From: Myxococcaceae bacterium
GTDB taxonomy: Bacteria > Myxococcota_A > Polyangia > Polyangiales > Ga0077539
DNA length: 61,357 bases
Direction: 5' to 3'
NCBI GenBank assembly: GCA_004297725.1
Contig: SCUS01000119.1
Coordinates: forward strand, 1 to 61,357
Part shown: one piece after another, positions 25,889 through 35,594 of the stretch
Layout: each line of letters starts with the position of its first letter
Position numbering within the stretch: the first letter of the stretch is position 1
The notes under the pieces: generated by a model
Told to the model about the DNA's origin: nothing
What the model saw: the letters and a program-made list of their open reading frames with translations, nothing else
Database searches by the model: none
Made by a program: the position numbers and the translations under genes

Positions 25889-28003
25889 CTACGCGTAGAG
25901 GGGCACCTTGCCGCGCCAGTGGGTGTCCCAGGAGGGGTCGCGCTCGAGGAGCTCGGCGATGGCGTCCGCGGGCATCGGCCGCGAGAAGAAATAACCCTGC
26001 GCCCGAGGGCAGGAGAGGTCGACGAGGCGTCCCATCTGGTCTTCGGTCTCGACGCCCTCGGCGATGGCCTGCAAGCCCAGCGAGCCGGCGAGGCCCACGG
26101 TGGCGGCCACGATGGCGCTGTCCTCGCTGTCCTCCCCCAAGCCCGACACGAAGGACTTGTCGACCTTCAGGATGTCGATGGGGAATCGCTTGAGGTAGGT
26201 GAGCGACGAGTACCCGGTGCCGAAGTCGTCGACGCTCAGTCGCAGCCCGAGGGCCTTCAGCAGCTTGAGCACCCGGCCCGCCTTCTCCGGGTCGGCCATG
26301 AGCACGCTCTCGGTGACCTCCAGCACCACCGTCGAGGAGTCGAGCGACGAGACCGACAGCGCCTCGGCCACCAGGCCCACCAGGCCCGGGTGGATGATCT
26401 GCCCCGCCGACAGGTTGATCGACATGCGGAGGCTCGCGTACGCGGGGAAGCGCTCGTGCCAGCGCTGGCTCTGCCGGCAGGCCTCCTGGAGCACCCAGGT
26501 GCCGATGGGCACGATGAGCCCGGTCTCCTCGGCGATGGGGATGAACGCGTCCGGGGAGAGCAGGCCCCGCTCCGGGTGCTGCCAGCGCACCAGCGCCTCG
26601 ACGCCGACGATCTTCCCGGTGACCAGGTCGACGATGGGCTGGTAGTGCAGCCGCAGCTCCTCTCGCGCCACGGCCTCGCGCAGCGCCATCACCGTCTGCA
26701 TCCGCTCGACGGCCTTCGCCCGCAGGCTGTCGCTGAAGTACACGCAGCGGTTTCGGCCCTCCTCCTTGGCCCGGTACATGGCGACGTTGGCGTCTCGCAC
26801 CAGCGACTGCGCGTCGACGCCCCCGGTCGTCGCGGTCGCGATGCCCATGCTCAGGGTGATGGTGAAGCTCTGGCCCTCCCACTCGAAGGGCGCGCGGAAG
26901 GCCTCCTGCACCCGCGTGGCGACGAGCATCGCGTCGGCCTCGCTGCGGAGCTCGTCGCAGATCACCACGAACTCGTCGCCGCCGAAGCGGGTCACCGCGT
27001 CGCCCAGGCGGGTGGCGTGCTTCAGCCGCTCGGCGGCGGCCACCAGCAGCGCGTCGCCCGCGGCGTGCCCGAGGCCGTCGTTGACGACCTTGAACTGGTC
27101 GATGTCGATGAAGAGCAGGCCCACGACCCCGAGGTGGCGCGCGAGCCGGACGAGCGCCTGGGCGAGCCGGTCGTACAGCAGCGCGCGGTTGGGCAGCCCG
27201 GTGAGCCGGTCGTGCAGCGCCTGGTGGGAGAGCGCGTTCTCCAGCGCCTTCTGGGCGGTCACGTCGAGCGCGTGCGCCACGCAGTAGCTCGGCACGCCGT
27301 CGGCCTGGCGCACCAGCGCGAGAGAGACCCGCGCCCAGGCCTGCGCCCCGCCAGGGCGATCGAGGCGCAGCTCCCGGTCGTAGGTGAGGTCGACGTCGCG
27401 GATGAGGGCCGCGATGGCGTCGCTCACCTCCGCGCCGTCGGAGCCCGAGAGGAGGCTCGCGAAGACCCGGCCGGGGAGCGCCTCGCGCTCTCGGCCCGCC
27501 ATCGCCGCGAGGCTCTCGTTGGCCAGCACGATGCGGCCGCCGAGGTCGATGAGGGCCACTCCCACGGGCGCCGCGTCGAAGGCCGCCCGGAAGCGCGCCT
27601 CTTCGGCGTCCATGCGTCGGGCCAGGTCGGTGCTGTGTCGCAGCACCCAGAGCACCAGGTCGGCCCCGATGCGCACGGCCCGGTACTCGTTGCCGAGCGG
27701 CCGGTAGGTCGCGCTCTCCGTCCACCAGAACTCCCCGAACTCCGACGAGCCGCCGTTGAGCACCCGGAGGCACGCCGCGAAGGCGCCGTTGAGCACCATC
27801 TGCGGCCAGAGTTCGCTGCAGAGCGCCCCGATGGCGGCCTCCGGGGCAGGCTGGCCCTCGCGCGCCGAGTCGTTGAGGTAGATCACCCGCATGTCGTAGG
27901 CGAGGCCCGACGCGTCGCGCACCGCCTCGCTCACGGTCACCGCGTCGGGGAAGCGCGCGAGCACGTCCTTCAGGAAGGCGCAGTCGTCCACGACGGCGGT
28001 CAT
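25889..28003 (-). CDS. PAS-GGDEF-EAL cyclic-di-GMP enzyme
   Basis: A 704-residue cytosolic protein controlling c-di-GMP. Residues 10-125 and 135-255 are two PAS-like sensor regions (the second with GVALIDLGGRIVLANESLA). Residues 270-430 form a diguanylate cyclase domain with intact active site FGGDEFVV. Residues 440-690 form an EAL phosphodiesterase domain: EALVRW near the start, NLSAG, the DDFGTGYSSL loop and the QGYFFSRP end. Both active sites look intact, so it could make or break c-di-GMP depending on signal. No I-site RxxD can be confirmed. The cupredoxin gene lies downstream on the same strand. Confidence 0.96.
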   Translation of the reverse strand: MTAVVDDCAFLKDVLARFPDAVTVSEAVRDASGLAYDMRVIYLNDSAREGQPAPEAAIGALCSELWPQMVLNGAFAACLRVLNGGSSEFGEFWWTESATYRPLGNEYRAVRIGADLVLWVLRHSTDLARRMDAEEARFRAAFDAAPVGVALIDLGGRIVLANESLAAMAGREREALPGRVFASLLSGSDGAEVSDAIAALIRDVDLTYDRELRLDRPGGAQAWARVSLALVRQADGVPSYCVAHALDVTAQKALENALSHQALHDRLTGLPNRALLYDRLAQALVRLARHLGVVGLLFIDIDQFKVVNDGLGHAAGDALLVAAAERLKHATRLGDAVTRFGGDEFVVICDELRSEADAMLVATRVQEAFRAPFEWEGQSFTITLSMGIATATTGGVDAQSLVRDANVAMYRAKEEGRNRCVYFSDSLRAKAVERMQTVMALREAVAREELRLHYQPIVDLVTGKIVGVEALVRWQHPERGLLSPDAFIPIAEETGLIVPIGTWVLQEACRQSQRWHERFPAYASLRMSINLSAGQIIHPGLVGLVAEALSVSSLDSSTVVLEVTESVLMADPEKAGRVLKLLKALGLRLSVDDFGTGYSSLTYLKRFPIDILKVDKSFVSGLGEDSEDSAIVAATVGLAGSLGLQAIAEGVETEDQMGRLVDLSCPRAQGYFFSRPMPADAIAELLERDPSWDTHWRGKVPLYA

Positions 28004-28016
28004 GGCGCGGGCGCCC

Positions 28017-29120
28017 TCACCAGCTCCCGGAGAGGGAGGCGCCGCGGGCGGTGGCCGAGGCGATCCACGGCGACACGGACCAGCGCGCGCTGCCCTCCGC
28101 GGGACTCGAAGGGCGGCCCACGACCGCGAACACCACGCCGGTCAGCAGCAGCGCGCCGCCCGCGATGCCCGAGACCAGGGAGACGGTGGCGGAGGTGGAG
28201 ATGCGCGCGCAGAGGTCGCGCACCTGCGCCGCGTCGGCGCCCTCCCGAAGCCGCGCGAGGTCGCACTGCTCGCTGCCCGTCCGCCGCAGGGCGTTGTTCT
28301 CGCTCGCCTGGAACCTCGCCCACGCGCCGTATGGGTCGGCGGACGAGGGCGTCGCGGAGGAGGCCTCGCCGGAGGCGATGAGGTTGATGCCCAGGAAGAC
28401 CCCCGACACGGCGAGCGACGCGACGCCGGTGCCGATGAGCGCGTAGCCCGCGTAGCGCAGCGCGGGCGTGCGAGGCGCCGCGCGGAGGGGCAGCGCCGCG
28501 CGCTCGGGCGGCAGCGCGCGCTCGGGCTCGGCGGGAGGCGAGGCGGTCTCCGGCGCCGCGACCCTGGGCGTGACGGGGGCGAGGCGCACCTGCTCTCGAA
28601 GGGGGTAGCGGCTGTCGACCTGCACCGTGCGGGTGACGGGGAAGTACCCCTCGCTGCGCACGGTGAGGGTGAGCGACCCGGTGGGGACGCGCAGCATGGA
28701 GGAGAGCGGGAGCTGGCCGACGACGGCGCCGTCGATGACCACCTCGGCGCCGCTCGGATCGCCCACGACGTCGAGCCGGCCGACGTGCCGACGGATCTCC
28801 GAGAGCGCCGACTGCAGGATCGCGAGGCGGGAGCGCACCCACGGGTCACGCGCCGCGGCGAGGGCCTCGACGAGGTGCGCCTCGGCTGCCACCCAGCGCC
28901 CGAGGGCCTGCTCGGCGAGGGCGACCTGCGCCAGCGCCCGGGGAGCGCGAGACGACCGCCACGCGGACTGGAACACCTCCAGCGCCGACGCGTCGCGCCC
29001 CTGGCGCCGGAGCGCCACGCCGCGAGAGATCTGGGCGTTGAGCGAGGTCTGCGCCCAGGTCGGCGAGGAGGCGAGGGTCATCAGGAGCGCTGCGATCGCG
29101 GTGAGCCGCCTTGGGAGCAT
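28017..29120 (-). CDS. PEGA-domain protein with signal peptide and two C-terminal TM helices
   Basis: From ATG 29120, behind a GAGGTG ribosome site, the product has 367 residues. A signal peptide ends near SSPTWAQ. Residues 25-105 are TPR-like helices (LRRQGRDASALEVFQSAW). Residues 110-185 form the PEGA domain (RLDVVGDPSGAEVVIDG and VGQLPLSSMLRVPTGSLTL), a beta fold found in surface and kinase-associated proteins of this phylum. Two hydrophobic segments follow (YALIGTGVASLAVSGVFLGIN; LVSGIAGGALLLTGVVFAVVG). It is probably an envelope scaffold. It lies 13 bp upstream of the GGDEF-EAL gene on the same strand, suggesting an operon. Confidence 0.87.
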   Translation of the reverse strand: MLPRRLTAIAALLMTLASSPTWAQTSLNAQISRGVALRRQGRDASALEVFQSAWRSSRAPRALAQVALAEQALGRWVAAEAHLVEALAAARDPWVRSRLAILQSALSEIRRHVGRLDVVGDPSGAEVVIDGAVVGQLPLSSMLRVPTGSLTLTVRSEGYFPVTRTVQVDSRYPLREQVRLAPVTPRVAAPETASPPAEPERALPPERAALPLRAAPRTPALRYAGYALIGTGVASLAVSGVFLGINLIASGEASSATPSSADPYGAWARFQASENNALRRTGSEQCDLARLREGADAAQVRDLCARISTSATVSLVSGIAGGALLLTGVVFAVVGRPSSPAEGSARWSVSPWIASATARGASLSGSW

Positions 29121-29291
29121 GGGGGAGCACCTCACCATCCGTGACGCTCCAGCTAGGGCCCTCGGTGCCCGGTGGCAACGGACCTTCGCTCCTCCGTCAG
29201 GGCATCCGTCTTGCGCCCGAGGTCCCGCTACCCCAGACGGATCATCGTGAGGACGTCCGCGATGACAAGCAGCGCACGGCGATGATGACCG

Positions 29292-31352
29292 ATGAGCGGC
29301 AGCGACGACCCTGACTCCTACGGGCGGCGCGCCCTCGCGCTGGCGGGGCTGGCGCTCTGCGTGGGGTGCGCGTTCTCTCCGCCGCTCGCTCCTGCCTCCG
29401 ACGTGGGCGCCGCGATGGACGCCGCGATGGACGCCGGGCGGGACGTGTCGCTGGACGCCGCGCTGGACGCCGCGATGGACGTGTCGCGAGACGCTGCGAC
29501 GGACTCGGCCGTCGACCGCCCGGAGGCCTGCCAGGGGGACGCATGCTCCGTCGCGTGCGCCCCGGGCTACGGCAACTGCGACGGGATGGTGGCCAACGGG
29601 TGCGAGACCAACCTGGGCGCGGACAACCGCCACTGCGGAGCGTGCGGCAACGCCTGCCCCGGGGGCCAGGCCTGCGTCGACGGGGCGTGTCGGCTGACCT
29701 GCTCGGCGGGCCAGCGGGTGTGCTCGGGACAGTGCGTCAGCGTGCAGACGGACAACCGCCACTGCGGCGCCTGCGGCCTCGTCTGCGGGGCGGGCACGGT
29801 GTGCTCCTCGGCGGCCTGCACCTCCACCTGCGCGGGGGGCACGACCGCCTGCTCGGGGGTCTGCCGCGACCTCGCCAATGATCCAGGCCACTGCGGCGCC
29901 TGCGGGCGGGCGTGCTCCTTCCCCAACGGCGTGGCCGGGTGCCGGATGGGGGTCTGCGCGCTCTCGGCGTGCGCCGCGGGCTTCGCCGACTGCGACGGCG
30001 CGGCGGCCAACGGCTGCGAGACCAGCACCGGCACCGACGCCACCAACTGCGGGGCGTGCGGCAACCGCTGCCAGTTCGCCAACGCGTCGGCGAGCTGCTC
30101 GGGCGGCCGCTGCGCGATGGGGGCGTGCAACGCCGGCTTCCGAGACTGCAACACCAACGCGCTCGACGGCTGCGAGGTCAACACCGCCTCCGGCGACGTG
30201 GCCAATTGCGGCGGCTGCGGGGTGACCTGCCCGCCGCCTCCCATCGGCACCAGCGCGGTGTGCGCCGGGTCGAGGTGCGGCACCTCCAGCGTGAGCTGCC
30301 CGAGCGACCGCCGCGACTGCAACGCGACCTCCGGCGACGGCTGCGAGACGGTCATCCTCACGGACGTGAACAACTGCGGCGCGTGCGGCGCCCGCTGCTC
30401 GGCCACGGGCGGCGCCCCGAGCTGCGCGGGCGGGGTGTGCTCCATCGCCTGCTCCGGGGGGCTGGGCAACTGCGACGGCGTGGTGGCCAACGGCTGCGAG
30501 ACCAGCACCAGCACCAGCGCGGCCAACTGCGGGGGGTGCAACCGGGTGTGCTCGATCCCCAACGCGACCGCGAGCTGCGTGGCCGGGGTGTGCGGCGTGG
30601 CGCGCTGCAACGAGGGCTTCGGCGACTGCGACGGGATGCCGGCCAACGGCTGCGAGCGCAACCTGCTCAGCGACAGCGCCCACTGCGGCGCGTGCGGCAC
30701 GGCGTGCCTCGCCGGGCGGGTGTGCTCCGGCGCGGTCTGCCAGGTCTCCTGCGGCTCGCTCTCGGTGTGCGGCGGCACGTGCCGCGACACCAGCATCGAC
30801 CCTGACAACTGCGGCGCGTGCGGCACCGTCTGCTCGGCCAACGGGATGGCGACGCGCACCTGCGGCGCCGCGACCTGCAACGGCGTCTGCTCGGCGGGCC
30901 GGGCGAACTGCAACGCCAACCTCCAGTCCGACGGCTGCGAGACGGACATCAACACCACCGCGACGGCCTGCGGGGGGTGCGCGCTGCCCTGCTCGGCCAA
31001 CCACGTGGCGCCGGTGTGCTCGGGCGGCGCGTGCACCGGGGCCTGCGAGGCGGGCTTCGCCGACTGCGACGCCAGCAAGCGCAGCAACGGGTGCGAGACG
31101 GCCGTCACCAGCGACGTGGCCAATTGCGGCGGCTGCGGGGTGGTCTGCCCGACGCGCGCCAACGCCAGCGTGAGCTGCGCCGCGGGAGCGTGCGGCTACG
31201 CCTGCACCGGCAGCTTCCGCAACTGCGACGGGATGGACGCCAACGGCTGCGAGGCCGACCTCCGCGTGAGCGGCAACTGCGGGGCGTGCGGGGTGACCTG
31301 CCCCACGGGGCAGAGCTGCGTGGCGATGGCGGCGAGCTTTGTCTGTCAGTGA
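29292..31352 (+). CDS. Long Cys-repeat lipoprotein (about 12 CGACGxxC modules)
   Basis: A 686-residue lipoprotein (lipobox LCVGC). Residues 34-78 are an Asp/Ala tether (DAAMDAGRDVSLDAALDAAM). From residue 82 to the end the chain is repeats of about 40 residues with the scheme NCDGxxxNGCET-x(6-10)-NCGACGxxC-x(6-9)-C-x3-C. I count about twelve CGACG/CGGCG modules, for example HCGACGNAC, NCGACGNRC and NCGGCGVTC. The even cysteine spacing implies a rigid disulphide-bonded stalk exported to the surface. No enzymatic residues are visible. It is followed within about 95 bp by a Ser/Thr kinase gene on the same strand. Function (adhesin, spacer or prey contact) is inference. Confidence 0.88.
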   Translation: MSGSDDPDSYGRRALALAGLALCVGCAFSPPLAPASDVGAAMDAAMDAGRDVSLDAALDAAMDVSRDAATDSAVDRPEACQGDACSVACAPGYGNCDGMVANGCETNLGADNRHCGACGNACPGGQACVDGACRLTCSAGQRVCSGQCVSVQTDNRHCGACGLVCGAGTVCSSAACTSTCAGGTTACSGVCRDLANDPGHCGACGRACSFPNGVAGCRMGVCALSACAAGFADCDGAAANGCETSTGTDATNCGACGNRCQFANASASCSGGRCAMGACNAGFRDCNTNALDGCEVNTASGDVANCGGCGVTCPPPPIGTSAVCAGSRCGTSSVSCPSDRRDCNATSGDGCETVILTDVNNCGACGARCSATGGAPSCAGGVCSIACSGGLGNCDGVVANGCETSTSTSAANCGGCNRVCSIPNATASCVAGVCGVARCNEGFGDCDGMPANGCERNLLSDSAHCGACGTACLAGRVCSGAVCQVSCGSLSVCGGTCRDTSIDPDNCGACGTVCSANGMATRTCGAATCNGVCSAGRANCNANLQSDGCETDINTTATACGGCALPCSANHVAPVCSGGACTGACEAGFADCDASKRSNGCETAVTSDVANCGGCGVVCPTRANASVSCAAGACGYACTGSFRNCDGMDANGCEADLRVSGNCGACGVTCPTGQSCVAMAASFVCQ

Positions 31353-31447
31353 TCAGCTCGGCGCCCCGCGAAGGGGTCGTCGGCCCGCGGTTCGCTTGTA
31401 GCCCTCTCATGGTGATGCGGTCACAGTGGACGGTTGAGGGGGAGGAG

Positions 31448-32848
31448 ATGTCGCGCTCCGCCACAGGTCCGTCGGCGCTGATCATCGGAGGCCGCTACCG
31501 GGTGATCCGCGCGCTGGCGACCGGGGGGATGGGCAACGTCTACGAGGCGGAGAACACCCGCACCCTCCGCAGGGTGGCCATCAAGACCATCCGGCCGGAG
31601 GTGGCCCAGCGGGCGTCGGTGGTGCAGCGCTTCGAGCGCGAGGCCCAGGCCGCGGGGCAGCTCAGGCACCCCAACATCGTCGACGTGCTCGACCTCGGGG
31701 ACGACCCCGAGCACCAGCTCCTCTTCATCGTGCAGGAGTTTCTGGTGGGGGGCGACCTGGGGGCGTGCCTCCGGGTGGTGGGCACCCTCGGGCCCCGCGC
31801 GGCGCTCGCCACGCTCCTGCCCATCATGGACGCGCTGACCGTCGCCCACGCCCAGGGCGTGGTGCACCGCGACCTCAAGCCAGACAACATCTTCCTCCAC
31901 GAGACGCCGCAGGGGGTGATCCCGAAGCTCATCGATTTCGGCATCGCGAAGCTCACCGAGAGCGCCGGCGGAGGGCGCCGGGTCTCGTCGAGCTCGCTCG
32001 TCGGGTCGCCCATCTACATGTCCCCGGAGCAGGCCCGCGCGGACGTGTCCATCGACGCCCGCACGGACGTGTGGTCCATGGGCGTGGTGCTCTACGAGAC
32101 CCTCACGGGCAAGACCCCCTTCGAGGGAGCGAACGCCTTCGCGCTCTTCACCCGCATCGCGACGGACGCCCCGATCCCGCTGGCGACGCTGGGCCCCCAC
32201 CTCCCGACCGACCTCGCGGCGGTCGTCCAGCGGGCCGTCACCAAGGACCGTGAGGCTCGTTGGTCCACCATGGCCGATTTCGCGGCGGCGCTGCGTGCGT
32301 GCGAGTGCTGGCGCGGCGTCGATCCCGCCCGGGCGTCGCGCTGTGTCGTCAACGTCGCCGGCGTGTCCAGGGAGGAGTCGCCCCTCCGCCCGGCGACCGA
32401 GCTCTCCGAGAAGTCCACCCTCGACATGAGCGACCCGGGTCCTTCCATCGAGGTGATCTCCGAGGCGCCCGACCCCGGCCTCCGGACCAGCGAGCTCTCG
32501 CCCCAGCCTCCGCTCCCCGCGTCGCATCGCCCTCGCCGCGCCGTGCTCGCCGCCCTCGCGGTGCTCATCATGGCGGCGGTCGGGGGAGTCCTCCTCTTCA
32601 GCAAGGGCCGCGGCGATCCCCAGGTGCTCGAGCGCGCTCGCGTGGTCCCGATGTCGGTCACGGCCCGCCCGCCGGTCGCGGTGGCTCCGCAGCCGACGGT
32701 CGCCCCTCCCGATGTCAGCCAGCGGCGCGCCGCCCGCGTCCGCCGCCCGTCGCCCCGTCGCATCGCGCGCGAGCCGGTCGTCCCCGCCGCCCCGATCGAG
32801 GCCTCGCCGCTCCTCCGCGGCTTCAACGGCGCTCCGATCGTCGAGTGA
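31448..32848 (+). CDS. Membrane Ser/Thr protein kinase (Hanks type)
   Basis: A 466-residue kinase with start at ATG 31448; purines GAGGGG at 31436-31441 give the ribosome site at good spacing, although an ATG at 31409 is also in frame. Residues 18-285 form the kinase domain: TGGMGNVY loop, Lys in VAIKTI, HRDLKPDN, DFG in LIDFGIA, and SPEQA in the activation/P+1 region. A Ser-rich activation loop (SSSSLVG) could be autophosphorylated. Residues 290-370 are acidic and disordered, followed by one transmembrane helix near 375-397 (VLAALAVLIMAAVGGVLLF) and an outward Arg/Pro-rich tail. The outside tail lacks PASTA or other known sensor domains. Confidence 0.94.
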   Translation: MSRSATGPSALIIGGRYRVIRALATGGMGNVYEAENTRTLRRVAIKTIRPEVAQRASVVQRFEREAQAAGQLRHPNIVDVLDLGDDPEHQLLFIVQEFLVGGDLGACLRVVGTLGPRAALATLLPIMDALTVAHAQGVVHRDLKPDNIFLHETPQGVIPKLIDFGIAKLTESAGGGRRVSSSSLVGSPIYMSPEQARADVSIDARTDVWSMGVVLYETLTGKTPFEGANAFALFTRIATDAPIPLATLGPHLPTDLAAVVQRAVTKDREARWSTMADFAAALRACECWRGVDPARASRCVVNVAGVSREESPLRPATELSEKSTLDMSDPGPSIEVISEAPDPGLRTSELSPQPPLPASHRPRRAVLAALAVLIMAAVGGVLLFSKGRGDPQVLERARVVPMSVTARPPVAVAPQPTVAPPDVSQRRAARVRRPSPRRIAREPVVPAAPIEASPLLRGFNGAPIVE

Positions 32849-33224
32849 GATCCCACCCCCCCCCTCCGCATCACGACATCACCGACTCCGCTCCTTCCCT
32901 CTCCGCCCTTGGCCCTGCGGTGATCCCTCCGCTCCTGAGCACGGGCACGCAGCCCTGTGGCCATGCGTCACATTGAGACCATTCCGTCTGCACACACCCA
33001 CCCGCTCGCCGGGCGGGAGGGCTCATGTCGGGAGAGCGCAGGGGAGGCTGATTCTTCGAAGCAGACGGAGTTTTTTGCGCGGCGCTCCGACGTCTGGATG
33101 AGCACGGTGATGGTCGCTTGTGGCCATCGTGCTGCGGCATGGAGAATGCTGTATGTGCCGTCATAGAGACCGAGGTCGCGCCCTCAAGGGAGGACGCAGA
33201 GACTTCGATGCTTCGAGGTAGACC
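32849..33224 (+). other. Intergenic region without a gene
   Basis: A 376-bp spacer between the kinase and the NHL lipoprotein, both on the plus strand. No frame longer than about 70 codons looks coding. A T6 run near 33071-33076 follows a purine-rich stretch but lacks a convincing hairpin. The GAGG just before ATG 33225 is the likely ribosome site for the NHL gene. The promoter of the NHL gene must lie here; I cannot place it. Confidence 0.65.
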
Positions 33225-34364
33225 ATGTCCAACAAGATCGCCGCAGCGATTGCCTTCGTACTGTTGCGCTTCGGCTGCGACATCGGCGCGGGGCCCGAGG
33301 GCCTCGTCGCGGACGGCGGAGCCCGTCCCGAAGACGCGTCCGCCGACGCCTCGATCTTCGAGCGAGCGCAGGACCCCAACGAGTCGGTGAGCGTGACCGG
33401 CGGCGGTGCGATCACCCTGGTGGGCAACCATCAGGCGGACCTCATCGATGGCCCTCGCGAGGTCGCGCGCTTCAGCAACCCGGCAAACCTTGCGCTCGGT
33501 CCCGACGGCAACCTCTATGTCGCCGACAATGACAACTCGTGCATCCGCATCGTCCGCCCGAGCGGGCAGGTGATGACGTACACGCGCCAGGAGGGCTTCT
33601 CGCACCCCTTCGGCCTCGCCTTCGCCGCCGACGGCACGCTCTATGTGCAGACCGACGGCAACGACCGGGGGGAGCGATCCTTCGACACCGGGACCCTCTG
33701 GCGCATCGAGCGCAGCACCGGGCGGGCGACGCCGCTGGCTCGCAACCTCGGCCGTCCTCGCGGGCTCGTGGTGCTGCCCGACGGCCGCGTGGTGATGGTC
33801 GACAACGAGCACCACGTGGTCCGCGCCTACAACCCCGCCACGGCGGCGGTCACCGACCTGGCCGGGATGCGCGACCAGCCCGGCTTCGCGGAGGGCCTCG
33901 GGGACCAGGCGCGCTTCAACCGTCCCTACGACGCGGTGGTGGTGGGCGACCGGCTGCTCGTCGCCGACCAGAACAACCACCGCATCCGAGCGATCACCTT
34001 CGACGGCCGGGTGAGCACCTACGCCGGCTCCGGGCAGATCGCTTCGGTCAACGGCGCGAGCGCGGTGGCGTCGTTCAATCGCCCGCAGGCGCTCGCCATC
34101 GACGCGACGGGCAACCTGTACGTCACCGAGATCGACGGCTACCGGGTGCGGCGGATCTCGCCGGACGGCGACGTCACCACGGTCGCCGGAGCCGGCACCG
34201 GGGGGTACGCGGACGGCGAGCCGATGCAGGCGCAGTTCTTCGGTCTGGAGGGGCTCGACGTCTCGGGGGACGGCCGCACGCTCTTCATCGCAGACGGCAA
34301 CAGGGGCACCACCGAACCCAGCCACCGGATTCGGCGCGTCGTGCTTCCTGCCAGCGACAAGTGA
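33225..34364 (+). CDS. NHL-repeat beta-propeller lipoprotein
   Basis: A 379-residue lipoprotein (FGC lipobox) with a short Asp-rich tether (ADGGARPEDASADAS). Residues 60-375 contain repeated NHL/YVTN blades: FSNPANLALGPDGNLYVADN, RPRGLVVLPDGRVVMVDN, FNRPYDAVVVGDRLLVADQN and FNRPQALAIDATGNLYVTE. Six blades are likely. Such propellers bind ligands or partners on the cell surface or in the periplasm. GAGG just upstream of ATG 33225 supports the start. The following lipoprotein gene, 117 bp away (34482), may share its transcript. No catalytic residues are visible. Confidence 0.9.
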   Translation: MSNKIAAAIAFVLLRFGCDIGAGPEGLVADGGARPEDASADASIFERAQDPNESVSVTGGGAITLVGNHQADLIDGPREVARFSNPANLALGPDGNLYVADNDNSCIRIVRPSGQVMTYTRQEGFSHPFGLAFAADGTLYVQTDGNDRGERSFDTGTLWRIERSTGRATPLARNLGRPRGLVVLPDGRVVMVDNEHHVVRAYNPATAAVTDLAGMRDQPGFAEGLGDQARFNRPYDAVVVGDRLLVADQNNHRIRAITFDGRVSTYAGSGQIASVNGASAVASFNRPQALAIDATGNLYVTEIDGYRVRRISPDGDVTTVAGAGTGGYADGEPMQAQFFGLEGLDVSGDGRTLFIADGNRGTTEPSHRIRRVVLPASDK

Positions 34365-34481
34365 ACTGACCAGACTTATCCCATGAAGGCCGTGATCAGG
34401 CGGATGGCGTCGACGGAGGCGCGGTCAGGTCTTGTGAGGGCTTCTGGGAATCCGATGGGGTTTCGAAAGAGGAGAATGACC

Positions 34482-35510
34482 ATGAAGAATATCAACGGAC
34501 TCGCCCTGGTGATGGTGGCAACGGCGTTCGCAGCGGGCTGCAAGGACGATCCGCCCATAGTGAACAACAACACAGACTCCGGGGTGGCAGATGTCCTGGT
34601 GGACGTGCCGCCCCTGACCGACCAGGGCAGCAACCCAGGCGCGGGCACCTGTGAAAGCCCGATCGACCTCGCCGCGGTGGGCACGATGACCGGCACCGAT
34701 CTGGTCTTCCGGGGCACCACGGCGGGGCGGCCCAACGCGCTGCACCCCTACGAGGGCTGCGTGATGCGCGACGCGGAGGAGGCCGTGCTGAGGTACCGCG
34801 TCCCGGCGGGCGTCCAGGGGCTGATGATCACCACCGAGGGCAGCTCGTATGACACCGCGGTGTACGTCCGCTCGGCCTGCTCGCAGGCCGACGCAGGAGC
34901 TGACCTCGCGTGCAACAACGACAGCTACGACCACGCGCCGCAGTCGACGGTCTACGTCAACAACGCCATCGAGGGTCAGGTGCTCTTCATCGTCGTCGAC
35001 GGCAACGCGGCGATGGACACGGTCTCGAGCGGGTCGTTCACGCTCACGGTGCGTCGGGTGCCCTTCGGCGAGATGGGGACCCCCTGCCGCCCGGTGACCG
35101 ATCCCCCGACGGCGCGCTGCACGGGCGCCCTGCGCTGCTCCGAGGGCGGCGGCGCCGACGGCACGGCGATCTGCGTCCCGACGGTGGCCAACAACGCCAG
35201 CTGCGATCCGAGGCTCTTCACCAACATCTGCCTCGAGGGCTCGTCGTGCGTGACCGATCCGGCGCCCCCCGAGGGCATGCCGGCGACCTCGGTGTGCGCG
35301 CTCCCCGGCACCCGCCGCGCCGCGCCGTGCCGCGCCGCGGAGCCCCGCTGCGACGCGCCCTTCGCCTGCAGCTCGGGCGACACCCCGACCTGCGTCCCGG
35401 TGCTCAGCTCGGGCATCGCGTGCGACGCCACCGGGGCGGGCAACCGCTGCGCGACCGGGCTGACCTGCAGCCCGCTCGGCGACGGCGGTGAGCCCATCTG
35501 CCACAGCTGA
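34482..35510 (+). CDS. Cys-rich lipoprotein with PPC-like beta domain
   Basis: From ATG 34482 (MKNINGLALV) 342 residues. Three ATG codons are near (34383, 34476, 34482); the AGAGGAG tract at 34468-34474 is 7 nt before 34482 and decides the start. Lipobox AAGC. A short Asp-rich tether follows (NNNTDSGVADVLVDVPP). Residues 65-205 form a bacterial pre-peptidase C-terminal-like beta sandwich (GSSYDTAVYVRSAC, QVLFIVVDGNAAM). The C-terminal 130 residues hold about six Cys pairs (CSEGGGADGTAIC, NICLEGSSC). It is probably surface-located and of unknown function. It is convergent with the YpfJ-like peptidase gene. Confidence 0.82.
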   Translation: MKNINGLALVMVATAFAAGCKDDPPIVNNNTDSGVADVLVDVPPLTDQGSNPGAGTCESPIDLAAVGTMTGTDLVFRGTTAGRPNALHPYEGCVMRDAEEAVLRYRVPAGVQGLMITTEGSSYDTAVYVRSACSQADAGADLACNNDSYDHAPQSTVYVNNAIEGQVLFIVVDGNAAMDTVSSGSFTLTVRRVPFGEMGTPCRPVTDPPTARCTGALRCSEGGGADGTAICVPTVANNASCDPRLFTNICLEGSSCVTDPAPPEGMPATSVCALPGTRRAAPCRAAEPRCDAPFACSSGDTPTCVPVLSSGIACDATGAGNRCATGLTCSPLGDGGEPICHS

Positions 35511-35594
35511 CCGCTCTCCCCTCGGTCCCCCTAAAGTCCCACTCCGCCTCTGCTCGCATCCCTCCCGTCCGCTCAGCCCCGATCCCCGACCACG

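Noticed and set aside
28017..31004. Giant minus-strand protein combining the PEGA gene with the antisense of the Cys-repeat gene
   Set aside because: The part beyond 29120 has a strongly biased composition and opposes a well-supported gene; a signal peptide and ribosome site mark ATG 29120.
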